DNA of 64,000 nt from Mesorhizobium sp. NFR06 (lineage in GTDB: Bacteria; Pseudomonadota; Alphaproteobacteria; Rhizobiales; Rhizobiaceae). This document shows positions 26,520 to 35,470 of the stretch, in pieces (the stretch's first letter is position 1; each line of letters opens with the position of its first letter). Location: assembly GCF_900115245.1 (NCBI RefSeq), contig NZ_FOVT01000006.1:186001-250000 (forward strand). The letters run 5' to 3'. The position numbers were made by a program, and so were the translations under genes. Under the pieces are notes generated by a model that was not told where the DNA came from, ran no database searches, and saw only the letters and a list, made by a program, of their open reading frames with translations.

Positions 26520-26752
26520 TGTCCGCCTAGGCTGACGGCAAAGTTCGGCTTTTGCAAGTCGCAAGCCCGTGATTTCTCCCTGGGCGCGGTATCGGGTCTC
26601 ATCCGCGGCGGCCGTGCCGATGTCGATCGCTCGGCTGCCCGGCGATGAAAAGCGCACGGCCGAGGCGGGCTGATGGCAGTCATTGATGTCACGTGATCGG
26701 CGGCTCGGAACCGTTGCCGCTGTCGCCGGGTTTATATGCGAGGCGAACCGCC

Positions 26753-26911
26753 ATGGAAGACAAGCCGCCTGCCGTAAACCCGGGAAGGATACTCGCCACC
26801 GTGCTGGCGGTATGCCTCATCATCATCGCCTTGTTCTTCATCGGCTTCAAATATTCGGAGCGCGACCAGGGCGTGTTGATCGTGCCCGGAGCAGCGCAGG
26901 ACGGCAAGTGA
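26753..26911 (+). CDS. 52-residue single-pass membrane protein
   Basis: This protein starts MEDKPPAVNPGRILATVLAV with one membrane span at about 12-32 (ILATVLAVCLIIIALFFIGF) and a short polar tail ending AAQDGK. No family is recognised. It is divergent from the copper/thiol block and about 170 bp upstream of the polyketide synthase in the same direction. It could belong to either neighbourhood. Confidence 0.6.
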   Translation: MEDKPPAVNPGRILATVLAVCLIIIALFFIGFKYSERDQGVLIVPGAAQDGK

Positions 26912-27083
26912 CCGACCCGAAGTCCCGCAGGGCTGAAGGTTTGCGCCGGCCTGGAAGAAACGGGTTTTCCGAAACGTTTATCGAACAGGCAACGCTCAAA
27001 GCCAGGCGCCTGGCATTGGCGCCCATGAGCAAGAAACCCTCCGGCAAACAGCGCATCGCGCCCGAAGCCCAGGGAGACAGAAC

Positions 27084-28151
27084 ATGCCCGCCAACGCCTA
27101 TATCAACCGGATCGCGACGGCGGTTCCGGAACACGAAATCCATCAGTTCTACCTGCGCTACGCGGCCTCGATGCTGACCGCCGACCGCAGGAGGATATTC
27201 GAACGCATGTCGGGCCTCGCCGGCATCGAGCACCGCTTTTCCTGCTTCGCGCCGGCGCGCGATCCCGAAGGGCCGTCGGCCGACCTTGCCGGGACCTTCA
27301 AGCGCGGCGCATTTCCCGGAACGGCGGCGAGAATGGCGATGTTCGCCGAAGCTGCGCCCGTCCTGGCGCAAAAAGGCGTCGACGGGCTCCGTCTCGGCGA
27401 CGAGGCATCGCGCATCACTCATCTCATCGTCACCTCCTGCACCGGTTTCTCTGCGCCCGGCATCGACCTCGACCTGGTCCAGCGCTGCGGCCTGCCGGAC
27501 GGCATCGAACGCACGATGATCGGCTTCATGGGCTGCTATGCGGCGCTCAACGGCCTCAAGCTTGCTCGCCACATCGTCCGCTCCGACCCGCAAGCCAAGG
27601 TCCTGCTGGTCAATATCGAGATATGCACGCTGCACATCACGGAGACCGCCGAATTGGAAAAGCTCTTGTCCTTCTGCCTTTGGGGCGACGGTTGCGCGGC
27701 GAGCCTGATCAGCGCCGAGCCGCCCGGCATCGAGCTCGACAGTTTCTTCTGCATCGTCGCGGACGAGCGTCGGGAATTGATGACCTGGGATATTCGCGAC
27801 CACGGCTTCGACATGTTTCTTTCCGGCCAGGTGCCGGCGGCCATCCAGCAAGCGCTGCGCCGCAACCATGCCGCCATTCTCGGCGGCCGGCCGCCGGAGG
27901 CGATCGATCTGTGGGCCGTGCATCCCGGCGGCCGCAGCATTCTCGATGCCGTCGAGAGGGCGCTCGACCTCGATCCCGCCGCACTCGGGCCGTCGCGCGA
28001 GGTGCTGCGCCGATACGGCAATATGTCGTCGCCGACCGTCATGTTCGTGATGGCGGAGCTGCTGGAGAAGCCGGGCGGCCTGCTGGGCTGTGGCATGTCT
28101 TTCGGACCCGGGCTGACGGCCGAGACCATGCTGTTCAGGACCGTCTCATGA
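27084..28151 (+). CDS. Type III polyketide synthase (chalcone synthase-like)
   Basis: This 355-residue enzyme would condense an acyl-CoA starter with malonyl-CoA units to form a pyrone, resorcinol or similar aromatic. The catalytic triad is intact: Cys151 (IGFMGCYAALNG), His280 (LWAVHPGGRSIL) and Asn313 (YGNMSSPTVMF). The thiolase fold runs full length. It overlaps the methyltransferase gene by 4 bp (ATGA), which overlaps the FAD enzyme the same way, so this is a tight three-gene operon. The starter unit cannot be read from the sequence; long acyl chains are plausible in soil bacteria. Confidence 0.95.
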   Translation: MPANAYINRIATAVPEHEIHQFYLRYAASMLTADRRRIFERMSGLAGIEHRFSCFAPARDPEGPSADLAGTFKRGAFPGTAARMAMFAEAAPVLAQKGVDGLRLGDEASRITHLIVTSCTGFSAPGIDLDLVQRCGLPDGIERTMIGFMGCYAALNGLKLARHIVRSDPQAKVLLVNIEICTLHITETAELEKLLSFCLWGDGCAASLISAEPPGIELDSFFCIVADERRELMTWDIRDHGFDMFLSGQVPAAIQQALRRNHAAILGGRPPEAIDLWAVHPGGRSILDAVERALDLDPAALGPSREVLRRYGNMSSPTVMFVMAELLEKPGGLLGCGMSFGPGLTAETMLFRTVS

Positions 28152-28870
28152 GCGCGCTCGCCCGACGCAGCCTCGTTCCGGAAATCCTCGACGGGCTCGC
28201 GGCCGACGACACCCGGGCAATCCGTTCGCGCCGCGACCTCGCCCGCATCAACGCGCTGATGTTCCAGGCGCCGATCATGGCCTCGCTCATGAGAAAATAC
28301 CTGACCCGGCAGCCTTGCCGTCTTCTGGAGATCGGCGCCGGCGACGGCACCTTCATGTTGAAGGTGGCGCGGCGCCTGGCGCCGGACTGGCGCGAGGTGG
28401 ACCTGACGATGCTCGACCGCATCGGTCTCGCCACGCCAAAGCTCGCGGCGGATTTCGCCCGTCTGGGATGGACGCTCGAGACCGTCACCGCCGACGTCTT
28501 CGACTGGGCAGGCAAGGCCGACGGCAAGCGTTTCGACGCGATCACGGCCAACCTGTTCCTGCACCATTTCGACGACGACGGGTTGCATCGCTTGTTTTCG
28601 CTTTTGCGGCGAAAGGCGCCGCTCATCCTGGCGACGGAACCGCTGAGGGCGAAGCTGGCGCTCGCCGCGGCCCGTCTCCTGCCGGCGATCGGTGCCAACG
28701 ACGTCACCAGGCATGACGCCGCCCACAGCGTGCGGGCCGGCTTTCGCGGCAGCGAGCTTTCCGACCTGTGGAGCGCCGCCGGCGGCAGGCCGCTCGAGGA
28801 GCGGCGCGCCGGTCCTTTCTCGCACGCCTTCGTCGGCGCAGCTGGGCTGCCGGCTGGAGACGCGCCATGA
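28148..28870 (+). CDS. Class I SAM-dependent methyltransferase of the polyketide operon
   Basis: This 240-residue protein has SAM-binding motif I RLLEIGAGDGTF at about residues 56-67, an acidic loop (DLTMLDRIG) and ITANLFLHHFDDDGLHRLF as motif IV/V. It most likely O- or C-methylates the aromatic product of the synthase upstream. Both neighbours overlap it by 4 bp. It is not the isoprenylcysteine-type methyltransferase found in the Streptomyces srs phenolic-lipid operon, so the step may be equivalent but the enzyme class differs. Confidence 0.85.
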   Translation: MSALARRSLVPEILDGLAADDTRAIRSRRDLARINALMFQAPIMASLMRKYLTRQPCRLLEIGAGDGTFMLKVARRLAPDWREVDLTMLDRIGLATPKLAADFARLGWTLETVTADVFDWAGKADGKRFDAITANLFLHHFDDDGLHRLFSLLRRKAPLILATEPLRAKLALAAARLLPAIGANDVTRHDAAHSVRAGFRGSELSDLWSAAGGRPLEERRAGPFSHAFVGAAGLPAGDAP

Positions 28871-30132
28871 GGCAGCCATCGACCCACGATGCGATCGTCA
28901 TCGGCGGCGGTCCGGCGGGCACGTCTGCGGCGCTGGCGCTCGCCCGCCGCGGATGGGCCGTCGCGATCGTCGAGAAGAGTGCGTTTCCACGCCGCAAGGT
29001 GTGCGGCGAATACATCTCGGCAAGCAATCTCGCGCTGCTCGACAGGTTGGACATCGGCGGTGCCTGGCGCGCCGAAGCCGGGCCCGAGATCCGCCGGGTA
29101 GGCTTCTTTTCCGGCGACACCAGCATCGAGGCGCCGATGCCGGGCGCGAGATCCGGGCCCGCGGCAAGGGACGGCTTCGGCCGGGCGCTCGGCCGCGACA
29201 TACTGGATACATTGCTGCTCGATGCGGCGCGGTCGGCCGGCACACAGATCTTCCAGCCTTGCCGCGCCGTCGCCATCGAACGCGACGGCGACCGCCACGC
29301 AGTGCGGATCGAGGCAACTGGCGGCAAATCGCCCGACGAGGCGACGATCTTGCGGGCGCCGGTGATCGTCGCCGCGCACGGCTCGTGGGAGCCTGGGCCG
29401 CTGCCGAGCCAGCTCGAGAAGAAAAGCCGAGCCTCGGACCTGCTCGGTTTCAAGGCGCATTTCACCGGATCGTCGCTGGCGCCCGACCTGATGCCGCTGC
29501 TGATGTTTCCCGGCGGCTATGGCGGCATGGTGGTCGCCGACCATGGCCGCATGTCGATCTCCTGCTGCATAAGGCGCGATGTGCTCACCCGGCTGCGCGA
29601 CAGCCTCGTGCGCGAACGCGGCGGCCATGTCTCGGCGGCGGAAGCCGTCGAGCATCACATCATGGCGACATGCCGGGGCGCGCGGCAAGCCCTGGAGCAG
29701 GCCCGCCTCGACGGGCCGTGGCTTGCGGCCGGTCCGATCCGGCCGGGCATCCGCGCCGGCTATCGGCAAGACATCTTCCGCGTCGGCAATGCCGCCGGCG
29801 AGTCGCACCCGATCATCGCCGAGGGCATATCGATGGCGCTTCAGTCCGGCTGGCTGCTGGCTTTGGAACTCGGCGCGGCGGCAAGCGGGCAGGCAGAACG
29901 CGAGGCGGCCGGCAAGCGCTACGAGGCAGCCTGGAGAGGATTGTTCTCGACGCGGGTCCTTGCCGCCGAGGCCATTGCGCGCATGGCCCTCGGCCGCGGC
30001 GGCGCCGCACTGACGGAGGCGGTCGTGCGCTATTTTCCGCAGACGCTGACCTTGGGGGCGCGCATCAGCGGCAAGACGAAGCCCGTCCCCGGTCTGGCCG
30101 ATGCGCGCCCTCGCCCGAGCCCGCTGAGCTGA
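28867..30132 (+). CDS. FAD-dependent oxidoreductase of the polyketide operon
   Basis: This 421-residue flavoprotein has the dinucleotide motif AIVIGGGPAGTSAALALARR at about 9-28, a family-specific KVCGEYIS loop near 47 and a second FAD motif FRVGNAAGESHPIIAEGISM. This arrangement is that of the geranylgeranyl reductase/aromatic hydroxylase group. It could hydroxylate or reduce the polyketide. Translationally coupled to the methyltransferase. No strong terminator is seen after it; 192 bp separate it from the DUF2231 gene. Confidence 0.88.
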   Translation: MRQPSTHDAIVIGGGPAGTSAALALARRGWAVAIVEKSAFPRRKVCGEYISASNLALLDRLDIGGAWRAEAGPEIRRVGFFSGDTSIEAPMPGARSGPAARDGFGRALGRDILDTLLLDAARSAGTQIFQPCRAVAIERDGDRHAVRIEATGGKSPDEATILRAPVIVAAHGSWEPGPLPSQLEKKSRASDLLGFKAHFTGSSLAPDLMPLLMFPGGYGGMVVADHGRMSISCCIRRDVLTRLRDSLVRERGGHVSAAEAVEHHIMATCRGARQALEQARLDGPWLAAGPIRPGIRAGYRQDIFRVGNAAGESHPIIAEGISMALQSGWLLALELGAAASGQAEREAAGKRYEAAWRGLFSTRVLAAEAIARMALGRGGAALTEAVVRYFPQTLTLGARISGKTKPVPGLADARPRPSPLS

Positions 30133-30324
30133 AACAAGAGATGGTTTCCCTGGCGACGGCCAGAAATCGCATATCCGGCTATGTCGGCCGCTGCGGACGC
30201 CAGGGTTATGGAACATTTCGGGGCAGTCGGAGTTCGCTATGCGTCCGGCTTTGCCGCCGAGCCCGTGTTGAGTTTGTGATGTGGCCCGAGGGCGGCGCTC
30301 GCCACGCCTCCTGGAGGCATTACG

Positions 30325-30804
30325 ATGACCCACCAGATGACGACCCACAATCCGCACAGCACGGCAAGCATTGCCGGCCATCCGGTTCATGCAATGCTGA
30401 TACCGTTCCCGATCGCCTTCTTCGTTGCGACCTTCGTTTGCGACCTTGTCTTCTGGCGAACCGGCAATCCGGCCTGGGTCGGCCCGTCGCTCTGGCTCCT
30501 AGGGGCAGGTCTGATCATGGCCGCCCTGGCCGCCCTTGCCGGCCTGACCGACATACTGGGCGATGCCCAGATCCGCAATCTCCGGGACGTCTGGCTTCAT
30601 GCCGGCGGCAACGCGATCGTCGTCCTGATCGAGCTCTACAACTGGTACCTGCGCTATACCCGGGCGGAGGCAGCGGTGGTGCCGGCCGGCCTGGTCCTGT
30701 CGCTGATCGTTGTCCTCATCCTGCTGTTCACCGGCTGGAAGGGCTGGGGAATGGTCTATCGGCATCACGTCGGCGTCGCTGACAGACCTGACGAAACGGG
30801 CTGA
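30325..30804 (+). CDS. DUF2231 membrane protein
   Basis: This 159-residue protein has four predicted membrane segments (about 22-44, 53-72, 89-110 and 120-139) and the family opening GHPVHAMLIPFPIAFFVATF with a conserved His pair. The function of DUF2231 is unknown; some members accompany heme or redox proteins. It follows the polyketide operon in the same direction and could be part of it, but its spacing allows its own promoter. Confidence 0.85.
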   Translation: MTHQMTTHNPHSTASIAGHPVHAMLIPFPIAFFVATFVCDLVFWRTGNPAWVGPSLWLLGAGLIMAALAALAGLTDILGDAQIRNLRDVWLHAGGNAIVVLIELYNWYLRYTRAEAAVVPAGLVLSLIVVLILLFTGWKGWGMVYRHHVGVADRPDETG

Positions 30805-31298
30805 ACGCTGCCGGCGCAACCGGGCGCATTTGAAGTTCCCCAACGCGTGGTTTTCACGCTTCATGCCGCCTCCTCTCTCCGGCGCAGGCGACATTCCTCC
30901 TCTTGCGGCAAATGTCTCGCTGGCCCCGCCGCTGGTCCACTACATCTTCGGCCGGCTTGTTCCAGAGCCGGCCGCACGGTCGCATTTTGACCCCAATCGG
31001 CCTCTAGCCGGCTGCAGACGCTGCCGCTCCAGCCTTCACGCTTTCTTGACAGAGGTTGGAAAAACGGGCAGCAAAGCGGGTGAGGAAGAGCATTTCTATC
31101 GTGGCGCAGACCATGAAGGGCTCTTTTTTCGTATGGACCGTCGCCAAATCGGCGATTGGTGGAGGGATTGGTTAACCATCTTTGTCCATCTTTTGAATCA
31201 ATCGGCAACAGACGCGTAAAGGTGCAGGGGGCACCAGCGAACTGTGATCGTGACGGGTGCCAGGTCCGCAAACCGGCATGCCGATTGAGAGTGGTCGT
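30805..31298. other. Intergenic region, nothing recognised
   Basis: This 494-bp gap lies between the DUF2231 and DUF2778 genes. Open frames exist on both strands, but they are Arg/Cys-rich, lack ribosome sites and look like chance. The last 150 bp are less GC-rich and probably hold the promoter of the DUF2778 gene. Confidence 0.45.
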
Positions 31299-32909
31299 AT
31301 GGCGTTTTTGCGTTTGAAAAACCGGGGTGACGCTCCTGATGGGGAGATAACTTCGAAAAAATCCGGTCATCGTTGGGTCGTGGTGCCTGCTGTCGGCGCT
31401 GCCCTTGCGCTATGGTCCCTCGCCACCCTGGCGGGGCTCTATTCGGTGAGCACCTCGCTCACCGCCGCTTCCAACGGAATGCCGAAAGGCCTGCTTTCGC
31501 CGCGCAACATCGCGCTCGGCGACCAGCGCCGGCAGATCGCCAATGCCTGGGCGCCGCATCTTGCCGCCAAAGGCGGCTATAAGGCAGGCTCGCTCATCGT
31601 CGGCTGCGACGCCGGCTGCTTCAGCCTCGCGACAAGTTTCAGGCAAGACCGCCTGGCGGCCGAAAGACTGAAGAGCGACGACCGGATCCATGACGGCAAG
31701 ACGGCGCGCCTCAAGCCGCCGGCGCCCGACAGCGTCGCGCGTGAAGTGGTGGTGGCTTCGGCCGCCGGAGCCGCCGACCGCTTCGACGGCGTGGTGAAGC
31801 GCGCAGCCCTTTCGCCGCAAAAGCTTGCCGATGCCTTTGCCCGCGCCCAGAACGCGCCGTTCCTGCTTGCCAGCCTGCCGTCGGCGAACCGCTTCGGCGG
31901 CGTGACGCCGGACGCCCCGGCGGAGGCCCGCTTCGGTTCGCAGCCGGCCGAAATCTCCGGCGCTTCCGAACTGGCCTTGGCGCTTGCCAACATCGCACCG
32001 GAGGATACGACCGACGTTGCGACCGCCGTCGCGCTCCAAAACGCCGACGCGCCCAATACCGCCGACAACTCGGACAATGGCCAGGACGGCGAATACCAGG
32101 TCGCCTCGCTGCCGCCGCAGGACGACCTGCCGGACACGATTGCGGTGCCCGGGCTTCGCCCGCGCATGACGCTCGAGCGCGCGAGCGAACCGATCGAAGA
32201 AAACGCCGCCAAGCCGCAAAAGCCCGAGGCCGCGAAGCCGCAGACCGCCAGGGCCAAGCCGCAGCCGGCCGCTGCCGACACCGCGCAAAGCTCGCCGACG
32301 GCGGTCTCGCCGAGAGGCGACCAGGGCCTGCCGGGCGTCCCGAACTCGAAGCCGCTGGCGGAGGACTCCAAACCCGCCAAGCGCAAGGCGCCGGCATCCG
32401 AGATGCTCGCCTATGCCAAGCCCGATACGCCCGAAAGCGGCGGCCTCGGCAGCGCATTCCGCAACCTTTTCAGCGGCCCCTCGATGGGCAATGGCGTCGC
32501 CGTCTACGATATTTCGGCGAGGACCGTCTACATGCCCGACGGCTCGAAACTGGAGGCGCATTCGGGACTGGGTTCGATGGTCGACCAGCCGCGCTTCGTC
32601 AACCGCAAGAATACCGGCCCGACGCCGCCCGACACCTACAATCTGTCGATGCGTGAATCGGCCTTCCACGGCGTCGAGGCGATCCGCCTGACGCCGACCA
32701 GCGGCCGGAACAAATACGGCCGCAATGGCCTGCTCGCGCACACCTATATGCTGCGCGGCGGGCGTGCCGAGTCGAATGGCTGCGTCGTCTTCAAGGACTA
32801 TCGCCGCTTCCTTGCCGCCTACAAAAAAGGCAAGATCAAACGCCTGGTCGTCGTCCCGCGGCTGACGAGGCCCCTCACCCAGGTCGCCCAGGAGGGCCGC
32901 CAGGGCTGA
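31299..32909 (+). CDS. Membrane-anchored DUF2778 (Tlde1-like L,D-transpeptidase) protein
   Basis: This 536-residue protein has one N-terminal membrane span (about 26-48). A long region rich in Ala, Pro and Glu (about 240-380) acts as a linker, and the DUF2778 domain is at about 400-525. The catalytic pattern is visible: His near 420 (LEAHSGLGSM) and Cys near 495 (AESNGCVVF). DUF2778 includes the type VI effector Tlde1, which cleaves and exchanges peptidoglycan stem peptides. No type VI genes lie nearby, and the long anchored form suggests a cell-wall housekeeping role in this organism. Confidence 0.83.
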   Translation: MAFLRLKNRGDAPDGEITSKKSGHRWVVVPAVGAALALWSLATLAGLYSVSTSLTAASNGMPKGLLSPRNIALGDQRRQIANAWAPHLAAKGGYKAGSLIVGCDAGCFSLATSFRQDRLAAERLKSDDRIHDGKTARLKPPAPDSVAREVVVASAAGAADRFDGVVKRAALSPQKLADAFARAQNAPFLLASLPSANRFGGVTPDAPAEARFGSQPAEISGASELALALANIAPEDTTDVATAVALQNADAPNTADNSDNGQDGEYQVASLPPQDDLPDTIAVPGLRPRMTLERASEPIEENAAKPQKPEAAKPQTARAKPQPAAADTAQSSPTAVSPRGDQGLPGVPNSKPLAEDSKPAKRKAPASEMLAYAKPDTPESGGLGSAFRNLFSGPSMGNGVAVYDISARTVYMPDGSKLEAHSGLGSMVDQPRFVNRKNTGPTPPDTYNLSMRESAFHGVEAIRLTPTSGRNKYGRNGLLAHTYMLRGGRAESNGCVVFKDYRRFLAAYKKGKIKRLVVVPRLTRPLTQVAQEGRQG

Positions 32910-33019
32910 GCCAACCAGGCGGCGGGTTTGTCGCCGGCATCCCCGTTTGTCGATGCCTCTGTCGATCCGACGGCCCCCGGCGCCGCAGCGCCGGGCGTCT
33001 CTGCATTCCTTCGCCGCCC

Positions 33020-33118
33020 AGAGCATGTCGAAAAGTGTGAAGCGGTTTTCGGAACGACATCATGCTCTACGATTTAGAGCCCGGATTCAGATTCCAGGTC
33101 GATCCGACCTGAAATCAG
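33020..33118. repeat. Dispersed palindromic repeat related to the GCAATTCC family
   Basis: Two modules follow each other. AGAGCATGTCGAAAAGTGTG to CATCATGCTCT (33020-33067) is an imperfect palindrome sharing the GAAAAGTGTGA-CGGTTTTC core with 14763-14863. Then GATTCCAGGTCG-atc-CGACCTGAAATC (about 33087-33113) is a second hairpin. It fills most of the gap before the glycosyltransferase. Confidence 0.7.
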
Positions 33119-33260
33119 CCGGCTCCAAGGCAGCGCGACGTCCGCTATCAAGGAAGAGATACCAAACCCCAGAATGTAGATATGGCGCAGCCCGGGCTTG
33201 CGGCAAGACCCCGGCCATGGCGTATCACCCCTGCTCCGACAAACGAGAACGGAGCATGAA

Positions 33261-34507
33261 ATGCGGTTTTTGTTATCGACTTACGGCTCGCGTGGCGACG
33301 TCGAGCCGTTGGCGGCGCTGGGCGCGGCGTTGCAGGCGCAAGGCGCCGAGGTCAGGGTGAGCGCGCCGGGCGACGACGAATTTGCCGCCCTTCTCGCCCG
33401 TGCCGGCGTGCCGCTGGCGCCGGCCTTCGCGCCAGTGCGCGAATGGGCGAAGGAGATGATGCAGCGGTCACGGTCTGCGTCGCCCGAGGGCCGGGCCAGC
33501 CTGATCTCCGGCCAGGCGGCCGAGATCGTCGCCAGGCAATACGATGCGCTTTTCACGGCCGCGCAAGGCTGCGACGCGGTGGTGGCGCTCGGCCTCTTTC
33601 CTTCCTGCGCCGCGGCGCGGCTGGTCGCCGAGCAGCGCGGCATGCGCTACACGCTCGGCACGTTCTGCCCCGTCTGGCTGCCGTCGGCACACAACCGGCC
33701 GCACGAATATCCAAGCCATCCGCTGCCGCCCGGCGTGACCGACAACCGGCTGCTGTGGGAGATGGACATCCGAACCAAGAACGCGCTGTTCGGCGAGGCC
33801 GTCAACGGCCACCGCGCGTCGCTCGGGCTGCCCCCGGTGGAAAATGTCCGCGACTATGTCTACGGCGATACCGTCCTGCTCGCCTGCGACCCGACGTTGG
33901 GGCCGTGGCTGCCGTCGGACCTGATCGACGCCGTGCAGGCCGGTGCCTTCATCCTGCCGGACGAGCGGCCCCTCCCCGACGGGCTGGAAGCGTTCCTCGA
34001 TGGCGGTCCACCGCCGGTCTATGTCGGCTTCGGCTCGGTCGCGGTCGCCAGGATGCCGGACGCGCGGCCATCGAGGCGGTCCGGGCCAAGGGCCTTCGCA
34101 CGGTGGTCGCGCAAGGCTGGGCCGAGCTCGGCCTGATCGACGATGGCGACGACTGTTTTCAAGTCGGCGAGGTCAACCAGCAGGCGCTGTTTGGCCGCGT
34201 CGCCGCCGCCATGCATCACGGCGGCGCCGGCACCACCGTCGCCGCCGCGCGGGCGGGAACGCCGCAGGTGATCGTGCCCCAGATCGGCGACCAGCCTTAT
34301 TGGGCCCGGCGGGCGGCCGAGCTGGGGATAGGCGCCGCGCATGACGGACCGGTGCCGACGGTGGGGTCGTTGTCGGCGGCGCTGGATGTGGCGCTGGCTC
34401 CCGCAACCCGCGCTCGTGCAGCGGCAGTGGCTGGCAGGATCCGTGCCGACGGCGCCGCGGTGGCGGCGAAGCTGTTGGTCGAAGTGCTTGGCCAGCCCAG
34501 CCAGTGA
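33261..34507 (+). pseudogene. UDP/nucleoside-sugar glycosyltransferase (MGT type), frameshifted
   Basis: The first frame starts MRFLLSTYGSRGDVEPLAAL, the opening of sterol- and antibiotic-type glycosyltransferases, and runs to PPPVYVGFGSVAVARMPDA. It then turns into Arg/Ser-rich non-protein and stops at 34136. The next frame picks up exactly there with AAIEAVRAKGLRTVVAQGWA and ends with the donor-sugar motif AAMHHGGAGTTVAAARAGTP at normal position, stopping at 34507. One missing base near 34059-34067 explains it. Joined, the product would be about 415 residues, normal for the family. ACGGAG precedes the start. Confidence 0.85.
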
Positions 34508-34509
34508 GC

Positions 34510-35271
34510 TCACTGCGTCAGTTCCGCCAGCGCCCTTTGCAGGGGCGCTGGCGATACCTGGATCGGGCCCGAGAACGGGCTGTCCATGTCGACGATCAGA
34601 TAGATCGCCACCGCGACCAGCGTCGCGGAAATGAGGCAGGAAAAGACGACGGTGCCATTGCGCGGCGCTCGAAAGCCAAAGCTGGCGAAGATCAGCGTCA
34701 GCCAGGCGACCAGCAGCGCGATCAGCGGCGCTGGTATCGCGCCCTCGGACTGCTCGGCCAATATCCAGCGTTGTTCGACCAGCTTCTGCAGTTGCTGTGT
34801 CGCGGCCTGCTGCGTGGCGATTTGCCTGGCATTCGTAGGCGACATTCCCGCCAGGATGTCGCCGACCTGATTGAGCAGCAGTTCCGAGAGCCTGTTCGGG
34901 ACGACGGTTGTGTCGCTGTCGGCGGTGGAGGTGTCGACGACGCGCTGGACGTATGCGGCGAGCGACTGCCGGGCGCTGTCCGCCTCCGGTCCGTAATGCC
35001 GGAGCGTTCGGTCGAGCAGAATGATATCGGTGGCGAAGGTGTGGACGTTGCCGTCGATGGCCTCGAATGTGTTCTTGGCCGAATTGATCATCAAGCCGAG
35101 CACCAGTGACGACATCACCACGAACAGGTTCGCGGCAAGCCGCACTACCGCGCTGGTGTCGTCCCCGAGGTGGTGAGCGGGAAATCGCTCGTGCACCATC
35201 AGGCTGACCAGCGAAGCCCCGGCCAGACAAGCAAAGATCGCTGCCCCTACAAGCACTTCGCCCATGGCCAA
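34510..35271 (-). CDS. DUF4239-type membrane protein
   Basis: This 253-residue protein has membrane segments at about 5-25, 46-64, 183-201 and 210-228, with a central soluble helical region (70-175) containing AGMSPTNARQIATQQ. This two-plus-two arrangement fits the DUF4239 (bestrophin-like) family, whose function is unknown but may be ion conductance. It converges with the glycosyltransferase locus, leaving only 2 bp between stops. Confidence 0.75.
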   Translation of the reverse strand: MAMGEVLVGAAIFACLAGASLVSLMVHERFPAHHLGDDTSAVVRLAANLFVVMSSLVLGLMINSAKNTFEAIDGNVHTFATDIILLDRTLRHYGPEADSARQSLAAYVQRVVDTSTADSDTTVVPNRLSELLLNQVGDILAGMSPTNARQIATQQAATQQLQKLVEQRWILAEQSEGAIPAPLIALLVAWLTLIFASFGFRAPRNGTVVFSCLISATLVAVAIYLIVDMDSPFSGPIQVSPAPLQRALAELTQ

Positions 35272-35316
35272 TATTGCGCACGGGAAAGGAAGCTTGCCAA
35301 TCGGCTTCTTGAGTTG

Positions 35317-35365
35317 GTCATTCCAGGGCGGAGCGACGTGAAGCGGAGTGGAGACCCTGAATGAC
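35317..35365. repeat. Short palindromic repeat (GTCATTCCAGGG)
   Basis: The arms GTCATTCCAGGG and CCCTGAATGAC bracket 26 bp containing GCGGAGCGAC and AAGCGGAGTG. It resembles a minimal version of the end palindromes of the elements at 5251-5421 and 41923-42085 (CGTCAT...ATGACG with CGAAGC/GCGGAGC in the loop). Confidence 0.65.
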
Positions 35366-35470
35366 GAGGTTGAAGGCCTTGCGCAAGCGGCGCTCGAAAA
35401 CGGCTTTCAATGCCGGGCGAAGGCGCTATCAATGGCGCGGGGCGGCTCCCAATCATTCACGAGGCTATCC

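Noticed and set aside
28135..30390. Minus-strand frame of 751 codons opposite the polyketide operon
   Set aside because: The plus-strand genes have clear catalytic motifs and 4-bp overlaps. The minus frame shows none.
31410..33026. Minus-strand frame of 538 codons opposite the DUF2778 gene
   Set aside because: Arg/Gly-rich composition, antisense to a gene with intact catalytic residues.
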